Under the pieces are notes generated by a model. That model saw nothing but the letters and a program-made list of their open reading frames with translations. It made no database searches and was not told the DNA's origin. A stretch of 64,000 bases of DNA from Geothrix sp. (GTDB lineage: Bacteria > Acidobacteriota > Holophagae > Holophagales > Holophagaceae): positions 310,001-374,000 of the forward strand of contig NZ_CP126625.1 of NCBI RefSeq assembly GCF_030219325.1, in the 5' to 3' direction. Shown piece by piece: positions 1 through 8,311 of the stretch. Within the stretch, counting starts at the first letter, position 1, and each line of letters begins with the position of its first letter. The position numbers were made by a program, and so were the translations under genes.

Positions 1-1513
1 TGGCCGTCCGGGTGATGAGGTTCATGCCCGCAGCCTCAAAGATGAAGCCCGTCGGGGTCTGCTCGTTCTTGGCGCGGCGGATGCCGTCGTAGTAGTCGAT
101 GCCGAAGTCGGTCTGGTGGCTGCCGAGAAGGTTCCAGAAGAGGCTGGCCTTCACGTTGTAGGTCTTGTTGCCGCGGTTGTCACCACCATCGGTGCTGTTG
201 AAGATGCCGTTGTTGTAGTAGAGGCCCGTGTCATCCGACTGGATGGGGCTCTGGCCGTTGGCGAGACCACCGGCGCTCAGCATCTGGTTCTTGCGGCCGA
301 AGCGGACTTCCGTGGTGAGGTTGCTGGTCCAGGCGGACCGCAGGGCGATGTTGTAGAAATTCGAGGTGCTCTTCTGGGGCACGAGGGACGCGATTTCACC
401 CGCAGAGTAGTTGCGGTTCGTCTGGTTGGTTTCATTGCGCATGAAGGCGCCAACCAGGGTGTGGTCCTGGTTGATGGACCAGGTCAGCTTGATCTGGCGC
501 CGGATTTCATTGGTGCCGGCCGTGTAACTGGAGCCGTAGCCGGTTCCAGCAACCGTCGGATTGGCGGCGCCGAGGCCGAGCGGGTCGGCAGAGAGGTTGC
601 CGCCGATGGAGCCGATGGCACTGCTCTTGGTCGTGTAGTAGGAGGTGGAGAACCAGAGCTTGTCCTTGAGGATGGGGCCGCTCACCGAGAGGGTCTTGAA
701 CTCGCTGAGGAGATTGTTGATGCTGGCACCCCGGGCCTGCAGGGGCGCGGTGGCGTTCCAGTCGGGATTCTGCAGTTCCCAGCGGAGGGAGCCGGCGAAC
801 TCGTTGGAGCCGGAGCGGGTGATGGAGTTGATGACGCCGCCATCCACGTCGCCGTACTCGGCAGACATGGCGCCCGTGATGATCTGGGTCTCTTCGATGG
901 AGTCATCGATCACGGCCAGGCCGCGGTTGTTGTAGGCGTTGTCAGCGATGTTCTGGCCATCCAGCAGGTACAGGTTGCCGGAGGTCATGGCGCCGCGGAT
1001 CTGGACACGACCACCCACGCCGGCGGTGACGCCGGGGGTGAGGAGGGCGACGCCTTCCATGTTGCGGGCGTTGGGCAGGAGATCGACGCTGTCGGCGCGG
1101 TAGTTGCTGGCGGTCTTGACATCGGTCTTGTCGACGGCGGGAGCAGCCGCGATCACTTCAACCACGGCGCCGCCCACCTTCGTGAGGGTGACCTTGGGGC
1201 TGAAGGTCTGGTCGATGCCGAGGGATTCAGTGACCTTGCGGGTTTCGAGGCCATCCTTGGTGTACTGGATGGTGTAGAAGCCAGGAGGCAGCAGGCGGGC
1301 GATGAACTTGCCCGTGGCGTCCGTGGTGTAGGTGCGCACACCCTGGAGGGCGGGGGAGGTGAGGCGGACGACGACGCCCGCGATGGGGGCGCCAGCGGCG
1401 TCCACGACGGTGCCGGTGATGTTCGCGGTCTGCGTGCCCTGTGAATACAGAGCTGCCCCGCCCAGGGCGATGAGGGCCGTGATGCGGCCCAGGCGGTTGT
1501 TCAAGAGATGCAT
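1..1513 (-). CDS. TonB-dependent receptor, Oar-like, N-terminal part (runs off the window)
   Basis: Outer-membrane receptor, partial: about 504 residues are visible and the frame is still open at the window edge. It starts with a signal peptide (LGRITALIALGGAALYSQG). A carboxypeptidase-regulatory-like domain follows at about residues 28-110 (NITGTVVDAAGAPIAGVVV). Then comes a plug region with 'VQIRGAMTSGNLYLLDGQ' and 'AEYGDVDGGVINSITRSGSN', as in Oar/CarboxypepD_reg TonB receptors, and the first barrel strands. Start ATG at 1513 is preceded by GGAGG at good spacing. Such receptors import large or scarce substrates with TonB energy; the substrate cannot be read from the sequence. Two palindromes about 185-230 bp upstream suggest control by a FadR-type regulator. 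Confidence 0.9.
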   Translation of the reverse strand, partial: MHLLNNRLGRITALIALGGAALYSQGTQTANITGTVVDAAGAPIAGVVVRLTSPALQGVRTYTTDATGKFIARLLPPGFYTIQYTKDGLETRKVTESLGIDQTFSPKVTLTKVGGAVVEVIAAAPAVDKTDVKTASNYRADSVDLLPNARNMEGVALLTPGVTAGVGGRVQIRGAMTSGNLYLLDGQNIADNAYNNRGLAVIDDSIEETQIITGAMSAEYGDVDGGVINSITRSGSNEFAGSLRWELQNPDWNATAPLQARGASINNLLSEFKTLSVSGPILKDKLWFSTSYYTTKSSAIGSIGGNLSADPLGLGAANPTVAGTGYGSSYTAGTNEIRRQIKLTWSINQDHTLVGAFMRNETNQTNRNYSAGEIASLVPQKSTSNFYNIALRSAWTSNLTTEVRFGRKNQMLSAGGLANGQSPIQSDDTGLYYNNGIFNSTDGGDNRGNKTYNVKASLFWNLLGSHQTDFGIDYYDGIRRAKNEQTPTGFIFEAAGMNLITRTA

Positions 1514-1697
1514 AGCATCCTCCAGAAAGTCGGGACTTGTGGTTGGGGGGGTCCCGAGGGGAAAAAACGAATCCTCAATCCGGGGGTGGCACAGGACCAC
1601 CGCCGCAGGAAGGGTGTGGCTACTGATGTCGGGATTGAAGACGGTGAAAAAGATCTAGGAGACAGGAGAGTAACTTTACCAGAACCCACAAGGGAAT

Positions 1698-1741
1698 CTG
1701 GTCAGACCAGAAGTTTTCCGGGAACCATCTGGTCAGACCAG
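1698..1741. promoter_or_regulatory. Two GntR/FadR-type operator palindromes
   Basis: The 13-bp palindrome CTGGTCAGACCAG occurs twice, at 1698-1710 and 1729-1741. The copies are identical and 31 bp apart, about three helical turns. TGGTCNGACCA is the classic recognition pattern of the FadR subfamily of GntR regulators. The pair lies between the divergent ends of the TonB receptor gene (starting at 1513, reading left) and the 3' end of the nucleoside phosphorylase gene, so it most likely controls the receptor. No FadR-type regulator gene is in the window. Confidence 0.6.
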
Positions 1742-1769
1742 GCACTCGCCACCCTTGCCCGGGTCAACA

Positions 1770-3074
1770 TCAACACCCGATGGTGGCCATCAACCAGGGT
1801 GTCTGCTTTGGCGGGGTCATTGTTAACTCAAGGGTCATTAAGTATAATTCCGGCACGACCACCTGGTCGGCTTTCGCCAGGACCTGGAAGAGCAGGTCGC
1901 CCTTGGCCACCTTCTGCCCCACCCGGGCGAGGACCCGGATGCCCACTCCGAGATCCAGCACGTCGGTCCGGTCGCGGCGGCCGGCCCCGAGGTCCATGGC
2001 CAGGATGCCGAGAGCCCGGCCATCGATGGCGGCGAGGTAACCATCCTGCGACGCCCGCACCTCCACCACCTGGCCCGGTTGGGGCAGGCGGCTGAAGTCG
2101 TCAAGGGCCTTGGCATCGCCACCGTTGAGGGCCACGAAACGCCGGAGGGTCTCCAGGGCGGAGCCGTTCTGGATGCTGGTCTGGACCAGGGCCTGGGCCT
2201 CGGCCAGCGTCTTCGCCACGCCGCCCATGATCAGCATCTCGGCGGCCAGGCGGAAGCTCATCTCGGCCAGTTCGGAGTCGCCGTGCTCGCCACGGAGGAT
2301 CTCCACGGACTCCATGACCTCCAGGGCGTTGCCGATGGCCCAACCCAGGGGCGCGTCCATGCGGGTGATGAGGGCCCGGATCTGCATGCCGTGGGCCGTG
2401 CCGACATCGACCATGCTCTGGGCCAGGGTGGTGGCGTCCTCCAGGGTCTTCATGAAGGCCGTGGGGCCGCACTTCACGTCCAGCACCAGGGCATCGGCGC
2501 CGCCGGCCAGTTTCTTGGACATGATGCTGGCGGTGATGAGGGGGATGCTCTCCACGGTGGCGGTGACGTCGCGCAGGGCGTAGAGCTTCTTGTCGGCGGG
2601 GGCGATGTTGGCGGTCTGGGCGGAGTTGGCGAAGCGGGTCTCGGCGAGGCTGCGGATGAATTCGGCCTCGCTCAGCTCGACCTTCAGGCCGGGGATGGCA
2701 GCGAACTTGTCCACGGTGCCGCCGGTGTGCCCCAGGCCGCGTCCGCTGAACATGGGGCAGGGCACGCCGCAGGCGGCCACGATGGGGCCCAGGATGAGGG
2801 TGGTCTTGTCGCCCACGCCGCCGGTGCTGTGCTTGTCCACCTTCAGGCCGGGCACCGGGGACAGGTCGAGCCGCTTGCCGGAATCGCGCATGGCCAACGT
2901 GAGGGCCAGGGTCTCATCGGTGCTCATGCCCCGCCAGCAGATGGCCATGAGCAGGGAGGCGCTCTGCTCATCCGGGATGCTGCCGTCCGCGGCCCCCTTC
3001 ACCCAGAAGGCGATCTGCTCGGCGGACAGGGCCCCGCCCAGCTTCTTGGTGTAGATCAGGTCGTACATCCGCAT
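1770..3074 (-). CDS. Pyrimidine-nucleoside / thymidine phosphorylase
   Basis: Cytosolic phosphorolysis of pyrimidine nucleosides to free base plus (deoxy)ribose-1-phosphate, in nucleoside salvage. 434 residues from ATG 3074 (MRMYDLIYTKK), preceded by GAGGAG. Seen: phosphate-binding KHSTGGVGDKTTL near the N-terminus, and SGRGLGHTGGTVDKF, which matches the thymidine/pyrimidine phosphorylase signature. Also seen are DVTATVESIPLITASIMSKK and the C-terminal biotinyl-like fold (GVGIRVLARVGQKVAKGD). The last ~25 residues do not look like family members and may be a diverged tail. Could be deoA or pdp; the sequence does not decide. An in-frame longer reading to 3140 has no support. Confidence 0.92.
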   Translation of the reverse strand: MRMYDLIYTKKLGGALSAEQIAFWVKGAADGSIPDEQSASLLMAICWRGMSTDETLALTLAMRDSGKRLDLSPVPGLKVDKHSTGGVGDKTTLILGPIVAACGVPCPMFSGRGLGHTGGTVDKFAAIPGLKVELSEAEFIRSLAETRFANSAQTANIAPADKKLYALRDVTATVESIPLITASIMSKKLAGGADALVLDVKCGPTAFMKTLEDATTLAQSMVDVGTAHGMQIRALITRMDAPLGWAIGNALEVMESVEILRGEHGDSELAEMSFRLAAEMLIMGGVAKTLAEAQALVQTSIQNGSALETLRRFVALNGGDAKALDDFSRLPQPGQVVEVRASQDGYLAAIDGRALGILAMDLGAGRRDRTDVLDLGVGIRVLARVGQKVAKGDLLFQVLAKADQVVVPELYLMTLELTMTPPKQTPWLMATIGC

Positions 3075-3102
3075 GGGATGACTCCTCTCAGTCTGAGTGC
3101 CC

Positions 3103-3783
3103 TCAGATGCTCTGGACCAGGTTCTCCATGGCGGAGGCATCGCCGCGGCCCTTGAAGCGGGCCTTGTACTCGGCCAGATCCTTCAGGGCCTGGGCGCGGT
3201 CCCCGGCGAGGCGGTCTGCATCCAGCTGGCTGGTCCAGAAGGCTTCGGCCCAGGCTTCACCGGGCGTGGCCTGGGCGCGGAGGGGATCCAGCTGCGCCCG
3301 GGCATCCTGGATCCGGCCCAGGGCGATGGCGCGCTGGGCGAGGCGGAGCTGGCCCCAGGCATCCGAGGGTTTGGCCGAGGCCTGCCCCTTGCCGTCGAGG
3401 GTCAGGCGCCAGGTGTCCAGCAGACCGGCCGTGGCCGCCTTCCTGGAGGAGGGCGCGGCGTTCACCAGGGCTTCGAGACGGCCGAGGCGCTCGCGCATCC
3501 GCTTTTCCACCTCGGCTGCGGGCAGGGGCACCATGCCGTCGCCCTCGACTTCCATCTGAAGGGCGGAGAGGGCGGCCTCGTGCTTCTCGGTGACCGAGCT
3601 CCGCCAGGCATTCCAGGCCCCGTAGATGACGCCCAGGGCCACCAGGGAGACGACGCCGATGAGGATGGGCTTCAGCAATCCCCCATCTTCCTCCTGCCCC
3701 TGGGCCACCTTGGACTGGAAATGCGCCAGGCTCTGCGCGGGCTTCTGGACCTGGATTTCTCGACTGCTGCTGGGGCGGGCCAT
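3103..3783 (-). CDS. YfgM/TPR-like single-pass membrane protein
   Basis: 226 residues from ATG 3783 (MARPSSSREIQ), with AGAGG upstream. A soluble basic N-terminus of about 40 residues is followed by one membrane helix (PILIGVVSLVALGVIYGAW). Behind it lies a periplasmic or extracytoplasmic helical region rich in Ala/Leu/Arg (LRLAQRAIALGRIQDARAQL...ALKDLAEYKARF) that reads as degenerate TPR repeats. This is the layout of YfgM/'tetratricopeptide repeat-like' proteins that partner envelope foldases; that role is inference. It lies 28 bp upstream of the nucleoside phosphorylase on the same strand, so the two may be co-transcribed. Confidence 0.65.
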   Translation of the reverse strand: MARPSSSREIQVQKPAQSLAHFQSKVAQGQEEDGGLLKPILIGVVSLVALGVIYGAWNAWRSSVTEKHEAALSALQMEVEGDGMVPLPAAEVEKRMRERLGRLEALVNAAPSSRKAATAGLLDTWRLTLDGKGQASAKPSDAWGQLRLAQRAIALGRIQDARAQLDPLRAQATPGEAWAEAFWTSQLDADRLAGDRAQALKDLAEYKARFKGRGDASAMENLVQSI

Positions 3784-3888
3784 GACGAACCTCTTCGATG
3801 AACCATCACTCGGACCCTTGAGGATGCACCAATCCCTGCCTTTCCGGCACTTGAAAATGCGTCCCCGCCTGCTAGGATATTCGTTCGT

Positions 3889-3964
3889 GCCTGGGTAGCT
3901 CAGTTGGTAGAGCAATGGATTGAAAATCCATGTGTCGGCGGTTCGATTCCGTCTCCAGGCACCA
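3889..3964 (+). tRNA. tRNA-Phe (anticodon GAA)
   Basis: 76 nt with encoded CCA. Acceptor GCCTGGG pairs with TCCAGGC (last pair G-U), and the discriminator is A3961. T8-A9 is followed by the D arm GCTCAGTTGGTAGAGC. The anticodon arm is ATGGA-TTGAAAA-TCCAT, giving anticodon GAA. The T arm has TTCGATT. All arms fold canonically. Confidence 0.97.
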
Positions 3965-3996
3965 AAGCTACCGGGCCCCCGTTTGGGGGCCTTTGG
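3962..3996 (+). terminator. Hairpin terminator behind tRNA-Phe
   Basis: Inverted repeat GGCCCCC-GTTT-GGGGGCC at about 3974-3991, extended by CCAAAG (3962-3967) pairing with CTTTGG (3991-3996). It starts at the CCA end of the tRNA, so it probably ends and helps process the transcript. The T tract is short. Confidence 0.6.
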
Positions 3997-4093
3997 CCAT
4001 GGTGAGCCGGGATCGAAGTCACACCCTGCCTGGGGGCCGATGGCCCGTCCGGGGGGCTGGTTTAAGCTGGTGCTTCATTGCGATGGAGTCCCC

Positions 4094-4687
4094 ATGCCCC
4101 TGCTCTTGCTGGCCGTACCTGCCCTGGTGGGCACTCAGGCCCCCGCACCCGCCCCCAAAGCCGTGGACCGGGTCCAGGACCTTTTCGAGGCGATCCCGGA
4201 GGCCTTCATCGACGGGAAGCGCGGCGCGATGCCCGGCCTGGTGGCGAAGGCGAAGGCGGGCTGGGAGCAGGCGCGGCCGGAGCTCCTGAAGGCCCTGGGG
4301 GAGGCTGAGGCCGCCGCCATCGACCGGCAGGTCGGGGCCATGGTCAAGATGTCGCCCCGCGAGCAGGCGGTGGGCGCCCTGGGCGTCTCCACGGCCCTGA
4401 GCCGGCTCCAGGGCAAGTCCCGCCAGCAGGACCTGTTGAACGCGGATCGGACGGTGATGCTGGCCTGGTGCCTGGTGGATTCGGGCCAGTTCAATCCCCT
4501 GCCTGGCGTGGCCGAGGCCTTCCGGCCCGTCATCGATGGGGACAACGGGCATCACGGGCTGGCGGTCATGGCCGTGCGGGATGCGCTGAAGCGGCTCCAG
4601 GAGAGCCAGCAGAAGAACCAGGCGGCCGGGGCGAAGAAGGCCCTCAAGGACCTCCTGAAGCTGGTGGACGTGTTCGAGAAACCCTGA
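4094..4687 (+). CDS. Small secreted protein, unrecognised
   Basis: 197 residues from ATG 4094. A short hydrophobic N-terminus (MPLLLLAVPALVGTQAPAPAPK) looks like a signal peptide, and a Pro/Ala linker leads into a helical Ala/Lys-rich body (AMPGLVAKAKAGWEQARPELLKAL...KKALKDLLKLVDVFEKP). There is no enzyme motif I recognise. It is the last host gene before the 25-kb insertion. Its intrinsic terminator (AAGGCCCCC arm from 4707) was split by that insertion and is no longer a complete hairpin. Confidence 0.6.
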   Translation: MPLLLLAVPALVGTQAPAPAPKAVDRVQDLFEAIPEAFIDGKRGAMPGLVAKAKAGWEQARPELLKALGEAEAAAIDRQVGAMVKMSPREQAVGALGVSTALSRLQGKSRQQDLLNADRTVMLAWCLVDSGQFNPLPGVAEAFRPVIDGDNGHHGLAVMAVRDALKRLQESQQKNQAAGAKKALKDLLKLVDVFEKP

Positions 4688-4711
4688 CCTGGCGAAGGGA
4701 CACGAGAAGGC

Positions 4712-4723
4712 CCCCTCGCGGGG
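4712..4723. repeat. Target-site duplication, left copy
   Basis: CCCCTCGCGGGG directly abuts the left terminal inverted repeat of the island. The same 12 bp in the same orientation abut the right terminal repeat at 29850-29861. A 12-bp duplication fits the 10-13 bp target duplications known for IS4-family transposition. Confidence 0.8.
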
Positions 4724-4743
4724 TAATGCCGTTCACTTAAGGA
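4724..4743 (+). repeat. Left terminal inverted repeat of the island
   Basis: TAATGCCGTTCACTTAAGGA; 19 of 20 bases match the reverse complement of 29830-29849. The pattern TAATGCCG-TCAGTTAAGG is, from memory, that of IS4-group ends. The two ends diverge immediately after 20 bp. Confidence 0.82.
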
Positions 4744-4745
4744 GA

Positions 4746-4771
4746 ACAGGGGCGCAACCGCCCCTGTTTTT
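4746..4771 (+). terminator. Intrinsic terminator inside the left island end
   Basis: Perfect 9-bp stem ACAGGGGCG / CGCCCCTGT with loop CAAC, followed by TTTTTA on the plus strand. It would stop host transcription entering the island from the left and so protect the transposase gene from antisense reading. Its right edge overlaps the transposase stop codon. Confidence 0.75.
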
Positions 4772-6242
4772 ATTTCTTTCGAGTCGTCTTTGAACCCCGA
4801 TTTTGATTCGATTCTTTTGAATCGATGTATGAGTAGCGGACGTCGTACTTGCTTGGTCTCGACTTAATCACCCGGGGAAAGCGTCGACCTTTACGTTCGG
4901 GGAGCAGTTCCTTGGAGAGTTGGACACGACGGTGGTAGATGAGCCCGCAGAGAATCTCAGTCGTCCCGGGGGCCGCAGCCTCAATAACCAGCTCGTCCTG
5001 CAGTAACTCTAGCGCCTTCTTGAAGCTCAACCTTTTCGGAGATACTCCCCTTAAGGCGGCTGACTCCACCATCAACAGCCGTAATAGGTTGTAGCCGATA
5101 AAGGCGCCCCAAACCTCTTGCCTGATCCCCTCTGGAGTGAGAGACCGTAGGGTCAAAGAGTTCAGAAACAGCCGAACCTTGACCTCAAGATAGCTAGTTT
5201 CGACCTCCCACCGCTGGGTATAAAGCGAGCAAATCTCCTGTGAGGGGTATTTGCACTCGTCCAGAAGCGAGGTGAGCAATACGCGTGGATTGCCATCCAA
5301 GTCGTAGGTTCTGATAGCCCGCGCTATCCATTTTTTGGGGAGGTCGGGTGATTTAAGTCTGGCCTCCCTAGATACCGTCATTTCGACCAGGGCATCCTTT
5401 TCTGTTCCAGAAATGACCACGTGTCGACTATCTATCCGGGCTGGTATGAGGAAGTGTCTCGATTCCCCCACAGTTGATAATCCGAGAAGGATGGACGCAG
5501 AGATGAAACCCTTATCGAATATGGTGAGTGAATTTCCAGGGATCCTCGGGATCAGGTCTGCAACGTAGCGCATTTCGTTGATGTTGTAGCGACCAAAGGC
5601 TGCATCCACCAAAATCCTTGTGGGGAGTGACGTTAGTGTCACAGCCCTGAGTTGTGGATTGGATGAGCGTTTGCCACTCGCAAATGATTGGGCCCCAAAT
5701 TCCTCTAGCATCTCGGGCGTGTCAGGAGTCTTCAAGGTGGTCCCGTCCACAACCCAGAGAGTCAGTCCTTTCCAATCTTGGTCGGGGGATTGATTAGCCG
5801 CCCAAGATCTCGCCGATTGTCTGAACAACTCTCGAAATGGGTCGACCCCAACCCTTTGTCGAGCCTGGGCAATCGCGCTCTTGGAGACGAAGCGATTTTT
5901 GCCGCCAGGGAGGGCTAAATCGAGAGCCTCGACAACTCCAGAGATTGACCTCGACCGAAATATTGAGACACAAATGACGATCCATACCACGATGTCAGCT
6001 GGCAATCGGCGCCGGCGTATGGTGGTTTTGCATGTTTCGCCCAGGGCTTGCAGGATCCACTCCATCGGTAGATAGACCCCTAGGCGCCTCAGAACGCTCA
6101 AAGTTCTTTGATGGAGTAGGCTTGGCCCCAAAAGGGGCTTATCATTGGCACAGAACCTCCCTACCAGGTTCTGGTGGCGTCCCTCGAAAGAAGCACCGAA
6201 ACCTGGGGTTCGAGCAAAGGCGGTGGGCAATTCAATGCCCAC
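4770..6242 (-). CDS. IS4-family DDE transposase
   Basis: Cut-and-paste transposase of 490 codons from a GTG. Family members start nearer 'LLHQRTLSVLRRLG', so the first ~40 residues may not be translated; no good ribosome site marks either choice. The N-terminal IS4 domain shows RRRRLPADIVVWIVI. Catalytic residues appear intact: first Asp in WVVDGTTLKTPDTPE, second in TIFDKGF, and the YREK signature as Y-x2-R-x3-E-x6-K (YTQRWEVETSYLEVK). The C-terminal RRFPRVIKSRPSKYD resembles the end of E. coli IS4. A normal IS4 element would have its other end just upstream of this gene. None is seen there; the only matching partner is at 29830-29849. Confidence 0.88.
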   Translation of the reverse strand: MGIELPTAFARTPGFGASFEGRHQNLVGRFCANDKPLLGPSLLHQRTLSVLRRLGVYLPMEWILQALGETCKTTIRRRRLPADIVVWIVICVSIFRSRSISGVVEALDLALPGGKNRFVSKSAIAQARQRVGVDPFRELFRQSARSWAANQSPDQDWKGLTLWVVDGTTLKTPDTPEMLEEFGAQSFASGKRSSNPQLRAVTLTSLPTRILVDAAFGRYNINEMRYVADLIPRIPGNSLTIFDKGFISASILLGLSTVGESRHFLIPARIDSRHVVISGTEKDALVEMTVSREARLKSPDLPKKWIARAIRTYDLDGNPRVLLTSLLDECKYPSQEICSLYTQRWEVETSYLEVKVRLFLNSLTLRSLTPEGIRQEVWGAFIGYNLLRLLMVESAALRGVSPKRLSFKKALELLQDELVIEAAAPGTTEILCGLIYHRRVQLSKELLPERKGRRFPRVIKSRPSKYDVRYSYIDSKESNQNRGSKTTRKK

Positions 6243-6442
6243 CGTTGTGTTATTGGCTCAAGACTTTCTATATGGTCGGTAGTCCGTGATTTTCAGGGGG
6301 GGACCCCTGCCCATATTTCACGGCCCACAAAACCAGCCTGCCGGCAAATGGCTGAGTAACTCGCCAGACCTTGCCTGGTCCCTGGAAGAGGGCTATCCTG
6401 AGCAATGGAGTTCATGCCGTGAATTCCTTATCCTCTGTAGTG

Positions 6443-6472
6443 TTCAAGGACGGGTGCCAGCCCGTCCTTGAA
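6443..6472 (-). terminator. Hairpin at the end of the Ner-like gene
   Basis: Perfect 12-bp inverted repeat TTCAAGGACGGG / CCCGTCCTTGAA with a 6-nt loop, placed 4 bp past the stop of the minus-strand Ner-like gene. It has no long T tract, so efficiency is uncertain. The rest of 6243-6442, upstream of the transposase, holds nothing I recognise. Confidence 0.5.
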
Positions 6473-6476
6473 TTGT

Positions 6477-6728
6477 TTAGGGTGGATTGCCGGTTCTCCA
6501 CTGTGGAGGGCAGCGTGCTGGCCACAAGGTGGTCCAGCTGGTCTTGAGGATTGACTCCACTCGCTCTCTAAGTCGATGCGAGCTTCCAGTCCTAAGCCCA
6601 TAGGACACCCCGCTCGGGGACATACTGAGGTCTTCTGCGAGCCGACGCAGAGACCAACCCTTGGCGCTAAGAGCCAAAGCAATGTCTTCAGGTGACCACT
6701 GGGGGTGTACAGGCATGTGCAGATCCAT
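6477..6728 (-). CDS. Ner/Nlp-like small DNA-binding protein
   Basis: 83 residues from ATG 6728; a second ATG lies at 6716. The core 'HPQWSPEDIALALSAKGWSLRRLAEDLSMSPSGVSYGLR' followed by 'RVESILKTSWTTLWPARC' matches the plan of phage Mu Ner and bacterial Nlp regulators. That plan is a lambda-repressor-like helix-turn-helix that ends with the 'LG...EIWPSRY' element. In Mu-like phages Ner represses early transcription. Here it stands alone, divergent from a decayed transposase, so its target is unknown. Confidence 0.6.
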   Translation of the reverse strand: MDLHMPVHPQWSPEDIALALSAKGWSLRRLAEDLSMSPSGVSYGLRTGSSHRLRERVESILKTSWTTLWPARCPPQWRTGNPP

Positions 6729-6844
6729 CGAGAATTGATCGGTGGTGCGCCGATCACAACAGTTTGGAAAGCGGGAAGGCGTCTGAATAGGGCCGATATT
6801 ACCTGCTATCGAGAGAGGCAATAGGAAGCGAGTAGACTCAAGTC

Positions 6845-7554
6845 ATGCCTAAAATCACGAAGCATCGAATGGCAATTACACCCCCTCGACCAGTTCAAAG
6901 AGTGGATGATGTCTTCCAATTGATTCTATGGTTTTGGGCTAATACATTCCCTATCAGCTACATATCTGAAAAAACCGGATTATCGACCCGTACGGTAGCT
7001 GGCTATCTACGGCATCTCAGGATCCAAATCGAAGAGTCCGCACCACCATACACAGGGGTGTTGGATGGTGTTGTACACGTCGAGGCGTGGAACTATAAGC
7101 CTAGATTGAAGTTACCGCCTCCGAATCGGTCCTCTTTACCTAAAAAACGCCCATTGCTCCTAGGGATGATGAGCGCTGAAGGGAGCCTTCGCCTATTCGT
7201 AATCTCGAGTAGAAGTAATACGGAAATCCATCCCTTAGTCAAGGCGCATGTTGCTAGAGGAACTTCGCTTATTATTAACCACTCGAATGTTTATCGGGGT
7301 CTGCGAACGGATGGATTCCCAGACCAAGTGCAGAAGAGTACCGAGGAGCTCAAGTGGGATTTGGAGGCTGGAGGGGGGGGCTCAACCTTTATTACTTCTG
7401 GGATTACATAAATTTGGTAATGAAAACTGCTCGGGGAGTCCGAACCGACAACTTTCTTCCACGTGTTCGTGAGGCCGAGCTTCGATGGGCTTTTCGGGAA
7501 TTACCTGCGGTATATCTCTATAAACATGCACTTGCCTTGATGAATCGTAAATAA
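6845..7554 (+). pseudogene. IS1595/ISXO2-like transposase remnant, frameshifted
   Basis: The first frame (6845-7380) encodes an N-terminal helix-turn-helix (ISYISEKTGLSTRTVAGYLRHL). It then has the IS1595-type layout 'GVLDGVVHVEAW...LLLGMMSAEGSLRLFVISSRSNTEIHPLVKAHVARGTSLIINHSNVYRGL'. The sequence continues in another frame from a G8 run at 7373-7380 ('LYYFWDYINLVMKTARGVRTDNFLPRVREAELRWAFRE') to a stop at 7554. The usual catalytic positions (VEVDE, TDG) read HVEAW and INHSN, so activity is lost even without the frameshift. GC is unusually low. A sequencing error in the G run could explain the frameshift but not the missing acidic residues. Confidence 0.55.
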
Positions 7555-7558
7555 TTTC

Positions 7559-7576
7559 GTTTTCAAATTTGAAAAC
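7559..7576. repeat. 18-bp perfect AT-rich palindrome
   Basis: GTTTTCAAATTTGAAAAC is exactly self-complementary and lies 4 bp past the end of the transposase remnant. It could be an operator or a remnant of an element end. Between it and 7721 I see no gene. Confidence 0.45.
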
Positions 7577-7721
7577 AATCGATTTTTAATAATTCTAATC
7601 ATCTATGTTCAAGAGTGTACTGATCGCCATGCCTCATGACAGGGGAAAACCAAACTTGTAGAAGACTTAAAACGAATATCTGGTGAGGGCAGCTGGGTTG
7701 GAAGTCAGGCCGAGCAATTCC

Positions 7722-8111
7722 TCACTCATGCACCTGCCGACTGTCGGCCTTGGAGCCAAGCAACCCCTCCAGGTACAGTCTTGTTCGGACCAACCCGACG
7801 ACCCCTGAGGCCATCCGAACAATGGGTGGTGATCCGCCAAACAGAGGATGGTCGTTGTCTCGCCATATCCAAGATTCTGCTTCATCAGACGGAAGGAGGC
7901 TGTGCAAGCACTCATGGATCACAAGAACGCTCGTGACCCTTTCAAGCCGGTCCATGCCTAGCCGGGCAGCTCCGGTAGCTCTCCAAGCTCTCAAGGTGGT
8001 CTTCGTCCGAATGTTCAGGAGTGCTCTCTGTTGCTCGGTCGTCAGACCCCATGCATCCGCAATCTCGAAAAACCCTCGGAGTTCGGACCTAGAGGACAAT
8101 TTCTCAACCAT
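7722..8111 (-). CDS. Xre/MbcA/ParS-type antitoxin (DUF2384)
   Basis: 129 residues from ATG 8111 with a strong GGGGAGGAG upstream. N-terminal helix-turn-helix region 'FFEIADAWGLTTEQQRALLNIRTKTTLRAWR' is followed by the toxin-binding domain 'LGMDRLERVTSVLVIHECLHSLLP' and 'HPLFGGSPPIVRMASGVVGLVRTRLYLEGL'. These are the hallmarks of antitoxins of RES-type (and similar) toxin-antitoxin pairs. The toxin gene normally follows directly; here nothing downstream to 7555 looks like a RES protein, so the antitoxin appears orphaned. Confidence 0.72.
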   Translation of the reverse strand: MVEKLSSRSELRGFFEIADAWGLTTEQQRALLNIRTKTTLRAWRATGAARLGMDRLERVTSVLVIHECLHSLLPSDEAESWIWRDNDHPLFGGSPPIVRMASGVVGLVRTRLYLEGLLGSKADSRQVHE

Positions 8112-8311
8112 GGCTCCTCCCCACCCCAGTGATGCCCGATACATCCATAGGCCAAATCGGGACGGGAGCTTGCGGGTCCGACGGCACGAAGGCGCTCCTG
8201 GCACCTCTGCGGATGAATGGTTGGCTTGAGCCGATCTGGGGGTTCCTCCATCCGGGGTGGATCCGCATCCTCGTGGATCTGTTCACCCGGGGGTGGAGGG
8301 GCCTTCGGGAA

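Noticed and set aside
3889-4724. Island integrated at the tRNA-Phe gene
   Set aside because: The tRNA lies ~760 bp left of the island edge, its 3' end is not repeated at the right edge, and no tyrosine recombinase is present; the IS4-type ends explain the boundaries.
6296-6313. Shared string GGGGGACCCCTGCCC at about 6298 and 22947
   Set aside because: Only 15 bp, low complexity, no symmetrical partner; could be chance or a scrap of an IS.
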